From assembly GCA_045649455.1 (NCBI GenBank), contig JAZRPV010000058.1, forward strand, positions 62,001 through 126,000: DNA of 64,000 nucleotides, written 5' to 3'. Within the stretch, counting starts at the first letter, position 1, and each line of letters opens with the position of its first letter. This document shows positions 51,601 to 60,167 of the stretch, piece after piece. Source of the DNA: JAEDES01 sp045649455 (GTDB lineage Bacteria; Bacillota_I; Bacilli_A; RF39; UBA660). Below the pieces are notes generated by a model that was given only the letters and a program-made list of their open reading frames with translations, did not search any database and had not been told where the DNA came from. Position numbers and translations under genes: made by a program.

Positions 51601-52123
51601 TACTTGATGATTTTACCCAAGTAATTGGAACAATTTCATATGTTGATTGTCTTATCCATCCTGTAAAGTTTCCAATTTTTACTTTTACATTCCATCCATA
51701 ATTATTATAAACTGTTTCAATATGTGCACCATCTACTCCACCATATAAGGAACCTGTATCCATATAAGTGTAAGTTCTATTGTTGTCTCCAGCATTTTCA
51801 TAAAAATATGTTAACGTTTCCGGATTAACAGTTAAATCTAGTAATGCAACATTAGCATCAATGATTTTTACTTTGCCATTAACCATAGTCATGATTGCTA
51901 AATCATCTGCTCCATTTTCTTTCATGACTTTTTTAGCTTCATCATAACTGGCATAACATCCTACTTGAGCAATTACACCATCACTATGAAAACCTGCTAG
52001 TTCATAAGCAGCACATAGATTTCTGTTACTATAATTATTTGCTGAGTAGGCATCTACTTCTTTTATATTAAAACAGAATATCGTTAGAATAAAAGTTGTC
52101 ATTAATAATAATCTTTTGTTCAT
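48599..52123 (-). CDS. Large secreted GH73 N-acetylglucosaminidase with Ig-like repeats
   Basis: 1174 residues. A signal peptide ends near ...EVDA/Y at residue 25. Residues about 280-420 are a GH73 glucosaminidase-type domain: NALLSLSLSRNETGNGKS contains the expected catalytic Glu323, followed by NGFGLDAVDSSPGESAKW. SH3-like segments lie before and after it. Around residues 705-870 there are two Ig-like units of the DUF5011 type (GTYKVKYQVTDSS and GTYSVTYQVTDSF). Two larger C-terminal beta modules end the protein. No LPxTG anchor is seen, so attachment is non-covalent or the protein is secreted. It probably cleaves peptidoglycan glycan strands during growth or separation. Ribosome binding site GGAGGATA. 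Confidence 0.92.
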   Translation of the reverse strand: MNKRLLLMTTFILTIFCFNIKEVDAYSANNYSNRNLCAAYELAGFHSDGVIAQVGCYASYDEAKKVMKENGADDLAIMTMVNGKVKIIDANVALLDLTVNPETLTYFYENAGDNNRTYTYMDTGSLYGGVDGAHIETVYNNYGWNVKVKIGNFTGWIRQSTYEIVPITWVKSSSSYTVTSSSIKHNYVDKIQETYTGTRGSVIGPKPSMLEAGTYYSYDGHYFYKDIKTMIKDYKAGNFNNAVNKDKEYFNYYMYLSNHTKTNYSSINIDKYIRENLGYTGDVYGSAAGGGRSKLYGMGTYFYHAQEAGGANALLSLSLSRNETGNGKSPISINKNNGFGLDAVDSSPGESAKWYATFSSSILGYASKWITYGYAHARDWRYFGPQFGDKGIGMNVKYASDTYWSEKMAANYYAMDAALGLQDYDYYQLGVVVAPVDARADATPSSKFLYTYPEKDDAVVIIGEKEGHTVNGDATWYKIVSDINLDANFNELPAGSNYNWNSYAYVPAAYVKKINTAKDGYKSPNDVFEYQDKSYTYDLMIKDTVLSPKIGLSVKETSYYYDSTLTQVKNQKLLNNRYVIIHAIAYDETKKAVSYLVTSDYMNNDEHWVPADTIKEVAGKYSKVSVDVPNQNAYTWVNYNTVDSASTKIGGLYKYAIVPILETKQVDGYSWYKIPYNLSGTSNEFGWTLAAAQYVTHEVHTTTVANKAPVINASNKTIVQGQTFDAKKDVTATDEEDGNLTSSIQVVETNVNNKVVGTYKVKYQVTDSSKETTIKEITVTVTQNQKPSINAKDKTINLNSTFNALDGVTATDPEDGKITNIKVTSNNVNTKVVGTYSVTYQVTDSFNQTVTKTVKITVKEQQKVEANGLFNLNYIKTQNNKLLIQGYEAIYGIDNNLNVDIKYTLIFVNIDTKEEVKVTGTRITNKADIPKAVYSPDGKDYTYSWFNAEVDVDNLPVGNYQFYAYAETDKYYVKELVNNNAYKQQATKVASKTNEATISNNYDTATSYVELKVRDEAIADKNSSYIYNQYTKYTNFEFKDNYLYLRGNSYSYGMNLSKDTKVTRNIVFEEKTTYKKYTKALDSITNGNYQVFLPVDDKLDKTKAWFDKKIDISDIPVGEYVIYITTSSNITDYSEFTEKLGRSLDSVKKTINGKNYSFSINLSKGNRIEMKVTK

Positions 52124-52255
52124 TAACCAATATCCTCCATCATATTTTATCTCAATTATATTATAACATTTTTGTCTATATAATTATTTTCTTTTCTTTA
52201 TTTATAAAGAAATTTTACATATTTTTACATGATGGTAATTTATATTTTAACAACC

Positions 52256-52284
52256 TTGATAAATTGTGTTAAATTAGATATAAT
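52256..52284 (+). promoter_or_regulatory. Promoter of the LCP gene
   Basis: TTGATA (52256-52261), 17 bases, TATAAT (52279-52284). The remaining part of the 195-base divergent gap shows AT-rich sequence with a TATAAT for the GH73 gene near 52160 on the minus strand and nothing else clear. Confidence 0.8.
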
Positions 52285-52318
52285 TTAAAGTAAGAGTATA
52301 GGCTTAAGGAGGATGATT

Positions 52319-54406
52319 ATGGCTAAGACAAAAGAAGAAAAACTTCAAGCTAAAGAAGAAAAGAAAAAAGTAAAAGCAGCTAAAAAAGAAGAAAAAAAAT
52401 CAAAGAAGAATAAAACTGCTAAGACAGATACTAAAGAGATTAAAACACTAACTGAAGTAAAAGATAATTCTACTGAAGAGGTACTTGAAAAGGTTAAAGA
52501 GAAGAAATCTATATTTAATTTCTTTTTAAAATTAATATTATTTATTACTATTATTTCTAGTGTTTATACTATTTATAGTTTAACTTTATTAGATACTATT
52601 GAAAATACTCTTCGTTATATTGTAATGGGAATTATTGCTTTTATAGATTTAATATTAGTACTTAGAGTATTCCTTAAGAGTAAGAAAAAGAAAAAACGTA
52701 AGAAAAAAATTGGTACATTGATATTTATGATTTTCTATACAATTATTTGTATTGCTGTTGGTATACTAATTAACTTTATATATAATGAGATATCTAAAAT
52801 TAATAAGGATGTTGTAACTTACTCTTCTAGTTTAGTTACTATGGCTACTAATAGTGCTCATAAGATTGAAGATATTAAAAATTATAAGATTGCAATATTA
52901 GATGATGAAAAATCTCCTGAAGGATATATTATTCCACAAGAGATTGTTAGTGAATATAATTTAAATGATGAAAATCAACTAGTTAAGTATTCTGACTACT
53001 CTACTATGGTTGTAGATTTATATGCTGATGAAATTGATGCAATGCTTATTTCTAGTGGTTATGTTGAGATGTTTGAAGTAATTACTGGTTATGAAAATAT
53101 CGCTACTGATACTAAAGTAATTGTACATAAAGAAAAAGATATGAAGAAAACTGAAACTTCAGAAAAAGAAATTGCTTCTGCTAATAAATCAGTTACTGAA
53201 CCATTTACTATATTATTAATGGGAATTGATTCTACTGCTGAAGTATTAACAAAAAATGCAGTAGCTTGTGGAGACACTTTAATTCTTATTACATTTAATC
53301 CTAAGACATTAAATGCAACAATGGTATCTATTCCAAGAGATAGTTACTTACCTATTGCATGTTGGCCTGGCAAAGATGAAAATAAAATTACTCATGCTGC
53401 AGCATATGGAAATGATTGTATGATGAATACAATCCAAGATTTCTTTGGAATAAACATTGATTATTATGCAAAAATCAATTTCAAAGGATTAGTTAAATTA
53501 GTTGATGCTGTTGGTGGAGTTGAAGTAGATGTCCCTCACACTTTGTGTACAGACAACTCTAATCGTGAAGATACTGTTTGTATTCAAGCTGGTAGACAAA
53601 CACTTAATGGTGAACAAGCATTAACATTTGCAAGAAACAGAAAACAACTTTCTAATGGTGATTTTGGTAGAGCTGAACATCAACAAGAAATTATTATGGC
53701 TTTAATTAATAAGATGAGAACAATTACTGAAGTGTCTAAATTTAGAACAATTTTAGATACTGTTTCAAATAGTTTAGATACTAACCTAACTACTAAACAA
53801 ATATTAGAATTCTATAATGTTGGAAAAGATATTATTAAACGTAGTAGTGAGCAATCAGATCTAATTAATATTCAACAAATGTTCTTAAGTGGTGCAGATC
53901 AAATGATTTATGATGAACGTATGAGAATGGTTCTTTATAACTATGTACCTAATACTAGAAGTAGAGATGCAATTGTACAAGCTATGAAAGAAAACCTTGA
54001 ATTAGTTCCTCATAAAAATATTACTGAATTTAATTTTTCAATTAACAGAACATATGAAAAAACAATTGTTGGTAAAGGATATGCAACTGCAGGTACTTAT
54101 AGTTTACTTCCTAGATTTATAGGAATGTCTAAGGCTCAAGCGGCTGCAAGAGCTGAATCACTTGGATTAAATTATGAATTTGTTGGTAATGGTGAAACTG
54201 TTATTGATCAAAGTTATCCTGAAAGAAAAAGAATTGATAAGATTGGTAAAAACAAATTAGTATTAACATTAAATACTAAAGTTGTTATTGAAGAAGATGA
54301 AGAAGACGAAGAAGTTGAAGAAGAAAATACTTCACCTGAAGATAATACTTCTAGTGATACTCCTTCTAGTGAATCTACTCCATCTGATACACCTGAAACA
54401 GAATAA
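52319..54406 (+). CDS. LytR-CpsA-Psr (LCP) family glycopolymer transferase with PASTA-like tail
   Basis: 695 residues: a long Lys/Glu-rich cytoplasmic head, three helices near 65-85, 92-113 and 128-150, an extracellular binding-protein-like domain (KIAILDDEKSPEGY, MLISSGYVEM), then the LCP catalytic domain from about residue 298 (ILLMGIDST, CGDTLILITFNP, SIPRDSYLP, ITHAAAYG, DAVGGVEVDV, LTFARNRKQLSNGDFGRAEH). A PASTA-like unit (MSKAQAAARAESLGLNYEF) and an acidic Ser/Thr tail end the protein. LCP enzymes attach teichoic acids or capsule to peptidoglycan. The ATG at 52319 is 6 bases after AAGGAGG. The ATG at 52313 directly abuts it. Confidence 0.94.
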   Translation: MAKTKEEKLQAKEEKKKVKAAKKEEKKSKKNKTAKTDTKEIKTLTEVKDNSTEEVLEKVKEKKSIFNFFLKLILFITIISSVYTIYSLTLLDTIENTLRYIVMGIIAFIDLILVLRVFLKSKKKKKRKKKIGTLIFMIFYTIICIAVGILINFIYNEISKINKDVVTYSSSLVTMATNSAHKIEDIKNYKIAILDDEKSPEGYIIPQEIVSEYNLNDENQLVKYSDYSTMVVDLYADEIDAMLISSGYVEMFEVITGYENIATDTKVIVHKEKDMKKTETSEKEIASANKSVTEPFTILLMGIDSTAEVLTKNAVACGDTLILITFNPKTLNATMVSIPRDSYLPIACWPGKDENKITHAAAYGNDCMMNTIQDFFGINIDYYAKINFKGLVKLVDAVGGVEVDVPHTLCTDNSNREDTVCIQAGRQTLNGEQALTFARNRKQLSNGDFGRAEHQQEIIMALINKMRTITEVSKFRTILDTVSNSLDTNLTTKQILEFYNVGKDIIKRSSEQSDLINIQQMFLSGADQMIYDERMRMVLYNYVPNTRSRDAIVQAMKENLELVPHKNITEFNFSINRTYEKTIVGKGYATAGTYSLLPRFIGMSKAQAAARAESLGLNYEFVGNGETVIDQSYPERKRIDKIGKNKLVLTLNTKVVIEEDEEDEEVEEENTSPEDNTSSDTPSSESTPSDTPETE

Positions 54407-54407
54407 T

Positions 54408-54434
54408 AAAAAGATGACTAAGTCATCTTTTTTT
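54408..54434 (+). terminator. Terminator of the LCP gene
   Basis: AAAAAGATGAC/GTCATCTTTTT with a 3-base loop and further T. Confidence 0.85.
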
Positions 54435-54450
54435 ATGTCTTTTAATACAT

Positions 54451-54477
54451 AAAAAAATAGGCCTTGTAGCCTATTTT
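54451..54477 (-). terminator. Terminator of the ltaS operon
   Basis: Minus strand AAAATAGGC/GCCTATTTT with a 6-base loop followed by T. Confidence 0.8.
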
Positions 54478-55094
54478 AATTCTACTAGATATAATTTAAT
54501 ATCATCTTTAATAAAGATTAATGCTGCGTTCTTTTGATATGATGAGAACTCTTCTGATGTATAAGTCCATCCTGCATTTATCTTATAAGCTTCATATTCA
54601 GTATTATTATAAATATATGTAGTTTTTGTAGTGGCATTTATTAATACTTCATCTACTTCTGGTAATTTTTGTGTTCTATCACCATAGATATTATTTTCTA
54701 CATATTTATAATAAGTATCTTCAGCATTTACTAAGAAATTTTGAACAGCATTTGGATGCACGAAGTCTAATCCTCCAACATCTGTTTTTGTACTTTTATC
54801 TGCTAGAGAATAGAAATCATAAATAAACATTTCTGTTATTTTTTGGACATATAATTCTTCATCTACTTCTTTAGCAGTTAAAATATCTTCTAATTCTCTA
54901 AACATCTTTTTATATTTTTTTGATTTAGTATCTTTTAGATGATAATCATATTTTTCAATTGAATTTAATATTTTTACTTCTTGTACTTTTGAAGTTTTAG
55001 GTTTTAACATTATAAATAATGCTATACCTGCAGCGATTATTAATAATAATGTAATTATAATTAATGCAATCTTTGGTCCTTTTTTTAATTTCAT
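54471..55094 (-). CDS. Single-pass membrane protein of unknown function downstream of ltaS
   Basis: I do not recognise it. 207 residues with a short basic head, one membrane helix near 8-30 (ALIIITLLLIIAAGIALFIML) and an extracellular domain with helical first half (SKKYKKMFRELEDILTAKEV) and beta-rich second half. No cysteine. It follows ltaS by 13 bases with GGAGAACTTT before the ATG, so the two share a transcript. An accessory role in lipoteichoic acid synthesis is inferred from position only. Confidence 0.8.
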   Translation of the reverse strand: MKLKKGPKIALIIITLLLIIAAGIALFIMLKPKTSKVQEVKILNSIEKYDYHLKDTKSKKYKKMFRELEDILTAKEVDEELYVQKITEMFIYDFYSLADKSTKTDVGGLDFVHPNAVQNFLVNAEDTYYKYVENNIYGDRTQKLPEVDEVLINATTKTTYIYNNTEYEAYKINAGWTYTSEEFSSYQKNAALIFIKDDIKLYLVELK

Positions 55095-55107
55095 AAAGTT
55101 CTCCTTT

Positions 55108-57183
55108 CTATTCTTGGATATTTTTCATTTGACTTTCTTCTTTAGGATTTAATAAGTCAAATACTATTATGTCATTGGATACATCTAATAATTCAGTTGT
55201 ATAAGCGTTGTTGTTTTTAATTTCTTCTTCACTTATAGCTTCACCTGTTAGAGATAGATACTCTCCTTTTTGACTATTATAATACACTTTATTTGTTACC
55301 CAGTTTCCGTTAGGGAAAACTACTATGTTATTTTCTTTTATATTGAAAATATCATGACCTAGTTGATATTTGTTATAGAATCCTAACATATTACCAAGTG
55401 TTGGCATTACGTCATACATTCCCATAACATTTGTTACTTCTTTATTCATTTCAGTTCCGTCCATATCTTTTGTCCAGATAATGAATGGTACTTTTCTACC
55501 TAATTCATATTGATATGAATCATATTCTTTATAATTTGGATCATCTTCATCTAAGATTTCATCTTTTTCTTTATCATAGTTATAAAGTAAATTATAATCT
55601 TTCTTTGATAAACGTGCATCATGGTCTCCATAAATTACAAGTACTGTATTTTCTAATAGACCTTCAGCATCTAATTTTTGAATGAATTCACCTAGAGCTT
55701 CATCAGCATAGTGATATGACTTAAAGTAATTTCCTAGTTTAGTTCCTTCCATGTATGGATAAGTTACTTCTACTGGTATTCCATTTTGGTCTGGAACTGT
55801 TTCTTTTATATCCACAGGGAATTCTCCATATTTATCTGTATCTGAGAATGGTGTATGGTTTGTTAACATGATTAATAATCCATACCATGATTCATGTTTC
55901 TTAGCGACTTTTTTGATTTTTGTAATTGATTGATCGAAGAATGATTTATCGTTTAAACCTAATCCAATTACATCTTCTTCTGTAACTTTGTAATCTGATT
56001 TACTATAGAATCTATCATATCCTAAACTTTGATGCATTGTTCTTCTATTCCAGAAGTCTCCGTTGTTGGCATGCATACTAAATGTATAATATCCTTTTTC
56101 TTTTAAAAGACTTGGTATTGATACATATTTTCTATTTGAATATGAAACGAATGCTGTTCCACTCTTTGTAGGCATTAATGATGTATTATAAGTTAATTCT
56201 GCATCACTACTTGTACCTACACTTACTTGTGAATAGAAGTTTGAAAAATACATTCCTTCACTTACTAATTTATTTAAAGTTGGTGTTACTTCTTGACCAT
56301 TAAATGTCATACCGATAGCATTTGTTTGCATACTTTCTGCATGGATTGCAATAACATTTTTACCTTCAAATATATTTGTATATTTATTTGTTTGTACTTC
56401 ATCTTTTCCTTCAAAGTATTGTTCAAATTTGGTTTTAGCTTTATCGTATCCAAACATTGAATTTATCTTTGGTTGAATTGATACAATTAAGTCATTTCCT
56501 TGATATACGTAGATACCAAAACGCATTACTATATATTCTTTGTTCCATTGTTTTGCAAATCTTGATACATCTAGAGGTGTCATTGTTACTAAGAAAAGAA
56601 TAACAAATGCTAACCCTACTGTTGCTGTCTTTAGAGTACGTTTTTTTCTTTCTGATCTTACTTCTACTCTTTTATAATAATTTGTTTTCTTTAATTTTAA
56701 ATGTACATAATACATTACTATTGGTGAAAGAATATAAATTAAATCCTTTAATTGTAAAACATTTTCTACTACAGCATCTCCTACCGCTCCTACATATTGT
56801 GTTAATGATAACATAGAAATTGATGCAAATGATGTATAGAATGTATAATAAACAGAATTTATCATACATATTGCTGTTAAGAAAATATTCATTCCCATAT
56901 AATATGAAAAACGATGTTTTGGTTTAAATAAATATCCTAATGCTCCTAATATAATTACAACTGCTAAATCTGCTATTATTGGTTTTATTGATAAGTAATT
57001 TTCTAAGGTGTTCATGCAGAAGAATCTTAATAAAGTTGAAGATAAAACAGTTGTTAAAACAAAAGTTATAAATAAGATATTATTTTTAAAATATTCTTTA
57101 TGTAAGTTTTCAGTTTTTACTCTTTTTATATATTTTTTTATCTTATCTTTTGTTTTCTTTAAGCTAATTTTTAATCTCTTCAT
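55108..57183 (-). CDS. ltaS: Lipoteichoic acid synthase
   Basis: 691-residue membrane enzyme that polymerises glycerol phosphate from phosphatidylglycerol outside the cell. Five helices lie in residues 35-215. The extracellular sulfatase-fold domain begins near 270 with AIHAESMQTN, the nucleophile Thr324 is in SVGTSSDAEL, and metal ligands include YGDHDARL. The N-terminal 30 residues are unusually basic. It belongs with dagK and csbB/yfhO, which recycle its lipid by-product and decorate its polymer in Bacillus. TTGAAA-17-TATAAT precedes it. It is followed by a small membrane protein gene. Confidence 0.96.
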   Translation of the reverse strand: MKRLKISLKKTKDKIKKYIKRVKTENLHKEYFKNNILFITFVLTTVLSSTLLRFFCMNTLENYLSIKPIIADLAVVIILGALGYLFKPKHRFSYYMGMNIFLTAICMINSVYYTFYTSFASISMLSLTQYVGAVGDAVVENVLQLKDLIYILSPIVMYYVHLKLKKTNYYKRVEVRSERKKRTLKTATVGLAFVILFLVTMTPLDVSRFAKQWNKEYIVMRFGIYVYQGNDLIVSIQPKINSMFGYDKAKTKFEQYFEGKDEVQTNKYTNIFEGKNVIAIHAESMQTNAIGMTFNGQEVTPTLNKLVSEGMYFSNFYSQVSVGTSSDAELTYNTSLMPTKSGTAFVSYSNRKYVSIPSLLKEKGYYTFSMHANNGDFWNRRTMHQSLGYDRFYSKSDYKVTEEDVIGLGLNDKSFFDQSITKIKKVAKKHESWYGLLIMLTNHTPFSDTDKYGEFPVDIKETVPDQNGIPVEVTYPYMEGTKLGNYFKSYHYADEALGEFIQKLDAEGLLENTVLVIYGDHDARLSKKDYNLLYNYDKEKDEILDEDDPNYKEYDSYQYELGRKVPFIIWTKDMDGTEMNKEVTNVMGMYDVMPTLGNMLGFYNKYQLGHDIFNIKENNIVVFPNGNWVTNKVYYNSQKGEYLSLTGEAISEEEIKNNNAYTTELLDVSNDIIVFDLLNPKEESQMKNIQE

Positions 57184-57205
57184 TATCTTATACCTCGCTT
57201 ATTTT

Positions 57206-57234
57206 ATTATATCACTAGGCATGTCTTTTTTCAA
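57206..57234 (-). promoter_or_regulatory. Promoter of ltaS
   Basis: Minus strand TTGAAA (57234-57229), 17 bases, TGA-TATAAT with TATAAT at 57211-57206. Both a -35 and an extended -10. Confidence 0.85.
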
Positions 57235-57249
57235 TTATTTATATAAAAA

Positions 57250-57274
57250 GAAAAAGAATCAAAAGATTCTTTTA
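57250..57274 (-). terminator. Terminator of the yihY operon
   Basis: Minus strand AAAAGAATC/GATTCTTTT with loop TTTT, then T-rich sequence. Confidence 0.8.
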
Positions 57275-58099
57275 TTCAATATTTTCTTGTTGTTTTAAGT
57301 TATATTCTCCGGCATTTAAACCCATACCTAAAACAAAGATATATGATAAGATATAAACCCATAATAGCAATACTATGATATTAGAAATACTTCCATAGAA
57401 TAATGAATAACTTGCAAAAGTTCCAATATAGAACGAATATATTTCTGTTGCTAAAACCCACCCTATCGTAGTAAATATTGCTCCTTTTCTAGTTGTTATA
57501 CTTTCAATTTTTTCATCTGGGGCAATTATATATAATAAGCGTATATTTCCATATAATATAAATATAATAATTGGGTATTTTAGCAATTGATATATTTGAT
57601 AAATTATTTCTATTGGTTTAAAGTCTTCTAAATAGTATCTTAATAATGCAAAGATTGTATCTCCACATACAGGGACTATAAATAAGAATAAGAATAATCC
57701 AAGCATAATAAATGACATCATTATAGCTTTTAATCTTCTTTTTAATATACTATCTGGATCTAATTTATATATTTCATTTGATGTTATAATCATCGAGTGT
57801 GTTCCGTTGGATGCTAAGATAAATGCTGATATAAAGAAGACAGCAATGTTGAAATTGAATCCTTGTCCACTTAATAAATCTGTTAACATTTTAGCAATAT
57901 CTTTTGGAATTGATGAAGATATTGTTAGTTTCACTGCATCCATTGGAATATTCAAACTATTTGTAATTACTCCAACTAAGGCTATTGTTGGAATTATTGA
58001 CATAACAAGAAAAAAAGCAAGCTGACCAGGTAAAATCCTCATCTCCGGCTTTCTTATTATCTTGATAAGTTCTTTTAAAAAGCCTCTTGCTTGCTCCAT
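57272..58099 (-). CDS. YihY/BrkB-family membrane protein
   Basis: 275 residues with six predicted helices. Typical blocks: MRILPGQLAFFLVMSIIPTI near the start, ASNGTHSMIITSNEIY in the middle and LLLWVYILSYIFVLGMGLNA near the end. The family (UPF0761) is widespread. Its activity is not settled, with envelope or lipid transport proposed. The ribosome binding site is weak and distant, and the gene begins 11 bases after the GGDEF gene, so it is likely read as part of that operon. Confidence 0.9.
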   Translation of the reverse strand: MEQARGFLKELIKIIRKPEMRILPGQLAFFLVMSIIPTIALVGVITNSLNIPMDAVKLTISSSIPKDIAKMLTDLLSGQGFNFNIAVFFISAFILASNGTHSMIITSNEIYKLDPDSILKRRLKAIMMSFIMLGLFLFLFIVPVCGDTIFALLRYYLEDFKPIEIIYQIYQLLKYPIIIFILYGNIRLLYIIAPDEKIESITTRKGAIFTTIGWVLATEIYSFYIGTFASYSLFYGSISNIIVLLLWVYILSYIFVLGMGLNAGEYNLKQQENIE

Positions 58100-58110
58100 A
58101 ATACTTTTTC

Positions 58111-60153
58111 CTATCTATATTCTTCTTTATTTGTAATCATTTCTAATGTAGCTTCGTTAATTGCATCATCTAATGTTTTAATTTCATCAGTGATCATACT
58201 ATATCCGATAGCAGCTCCAAATTCATGTGGAAGTGATTTCATTTCTTTTTCTAATTTCTTAGTATATGTTGCGATTTGTCTATCACTATATCCTACTAAG
58301 TAAATTAAGAATTCATTTCCATCTGTTCTGATTACTTCACTATTTTCTAATTGAGTATTAACTAAAATACTTGCGGCTTTAATGATTAATTGGTCTCCTT
58401 CTTCGTGACCATAGTTGTCATTAACATATTTAACATTGTTTAAGTCAACCATAACGATTGATTGTGGGAATACTTTGCAATCTTCCCATTCATTCATTTT
58501 AGCATTTAAATAATTTCTATTTTTTAATGAAGTTAACATATCTGTATATTTATGTCTATCAGATGCTTTAATTTTCTTAACTTCATTTTTCTTTTTAATA
58601 ATTAACCAAATAATTCCAAATGAAATTAATGGTATAAAGATAATTGCTAAAACGATTGTATATACTTGTTCAAATGTAGAATCTTCTAAGATTGAAGCAT
58701 TCATTCTTTCAATACCAGTATTTCTATAATTATAATAAGAATTTGTATTGATTATATAATTGAATAAATTAAAGAATGCTTTGTTGTCTGATTTTACCAT
58801 AAACTTATAATCATTCATCATTGTATCTTTATAAATTAAGTTATAATCTTTAAATTTAGAATTTTGATAATGAGAATAAATTTCATAATCTACTACTAAA
58901 AGATAATTTTCTGCTTTTTTTACTAAATCATTTAAATTGTCATATGTTTTTATTTTAGCACGTGAATTGTTACTAAAATAATGATATAAAGAATTATCTT
59001 CTAACATGATAATTTTTTGTCCTTTTAGACTTTCGAATGATGTTACTACGTGATTATCTTTTTGTTTTCCTAATACAACATAGTCTTCAATAAATGTTGA
59101 TACTGTTGGAGTATATTTATTGTTTGAGATGTTGTAATAATCAAAGAATACATCTACTTCTCCTTTTTTTACTGCTTTTTCTAAAGCTTCTGGAGATGAA
59201 TATTTTTTATATTTGAAATTGATATTTGCAAGACGAGCAATTCTATCTACATATTCTCCTGCAATACCAGCAACTTTTCCATTTACTTTGATTTCATATG
59301 GTTCATTTTCAATAAATCCATATACATAGTTTTTAGATATTAGTGATGCTTTTTCTTTAGCATTTAATTTATTAACATCTAAATAGAAATCTAAGTAAGC
59401 AGCATTATATTCTTCTACATATTTAGTTAAACGCCATTTATTATAATATTTAGTTACAATCTTATTTAATTTTTCATTATTATTACTTAGTGTTAATACG
59501 ATAGTTTTTTGCATTTCATTAAAGTAGTAATTAATTGAATATTTATCATTTTCAATTATGTAATTTAAGTACATAATGTTTGGAACGATAATCATATTAA
59601 CTTCATTTTTATCTAATGCTGAATATAGTTCTTCAATCTTACCATATTTTTTATATGATAAGTTTGTTCCACTTTTTAAGTAATAACTTACATCTGATGC
59701 ATCTTGATCAAATACACCAATTGTCATATTTTTCATATCTTTAATATGACTAATTCTTTGATATTCTTTACCTACTGCAATGTAATTATCAGTAAATAAA
59801 TATAAATCTTTTTCTGATGGTTCTTCTCCATTTTCTAGAATTCTTATTCTAAAACTATCAGTTGTTGTTTCTGAACCTTTTAAGTATGGAATTAAATTAA
59901 ATTCTAAATCGATATCTTTTTGGAAATCTTCTACAAAATTAAAAATTAATCCTGATCCATTTAGTCCATATAATGGATAATCATTTACTACTTCAAAGTC
60001 ATATGTTTGATCTTTGTTTGATTGAACCCATTGTTTTTCTTGAACCGTTAAGGTTGTCGTTTTATCTTGTTTATTATAATAACGATAGACAAAAAAGAAG
60101 GCTACTACAGCTATTATAAAAGCAAAGATTACTATATATAATTTTTTCTTCAT
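58111..60153 (-). CDS. Membrane sensor with two substrate-binding-like domains and degenerate GGDEF domain
   Basis: 680 residues: helix near 5-24, two extracellular periplasmic-binding-type (SBP_bac_3-like) domains (about 35-270 and 275-490), a second helix near 500-522, and a cytoplasmic GGDEF-like domain from 535. The metal Asp segment VDLNNVKYVNDNYGHEEGD is intact, but the signature reads RTDGNEF instead of RxGGDEF. The domain may therefore be a weak cyclase, a receptor for GTP, or active with altered specificity. It probably senses a small solute outside the cell. No EAL or PilZ gene is in the window. GAAGGAGT precedes the ATG. Confidence 0.9.
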   Translation of the reverse strand: MKKKLYIVIFAFIIAVVAFFFVYRYYNKQDKTTTLTVQEKQWVQSNKDQTYDFEVVNDYPLYGLNGSGLIFNFVEDFQKDIDLEFNLIPYLKGSETTTDSFRIRILENGEEPSEKDLYLFTDNYIAVGKEYQRISHIKDMKNMTIGVFDQDASDVSYYLKSGTNLSYKKYGKIEELYSALDKNEVNMIIVPNIMYLNYIIENDKYSINYYFNEMQKTIVLTLSNNNEKLNKIVTKYYNKWRLTKYVEEYNAAYLDFYLDVNKLNAKEKASLISKNYVYGFIENEPYEIKVNGKVAGIAGEYVDRIARLANINFKYKKYSSPEALEKAVKKGEVDVFFDYYNISNNKYTPTVSTFIEDYVVLGKQKDNHVVTSFESLKGQKIIMLEDNSLYHYFSNNSRAKIKTYDNLNDLVKKAENYLLVVDYEIYSHYQNSKFKDYNLIYKDTMMNDYKFMVKSDNKAFFNLFNYIINTNSYYNYRNTGIERMNASILEDSTFEQVYTIVLAIIFIPLISFGIIWLIIKKKNEVKKIKASDRHKYTDMLTSLKNRNYLNAKMNEWEDCKVFPQSIVMVDLNNVKYVNDNYGHEEGDQLIIKAASILVNTQLENSEVIRTDGNEFLIYLVGYSDRQIATYTKKLEKEMKSLPHEFGAAIGYSMITDEIKTLDDAINEATLEMITNKEEYR

Positions 60154-60167
60154 CTACTGTACTCCTT

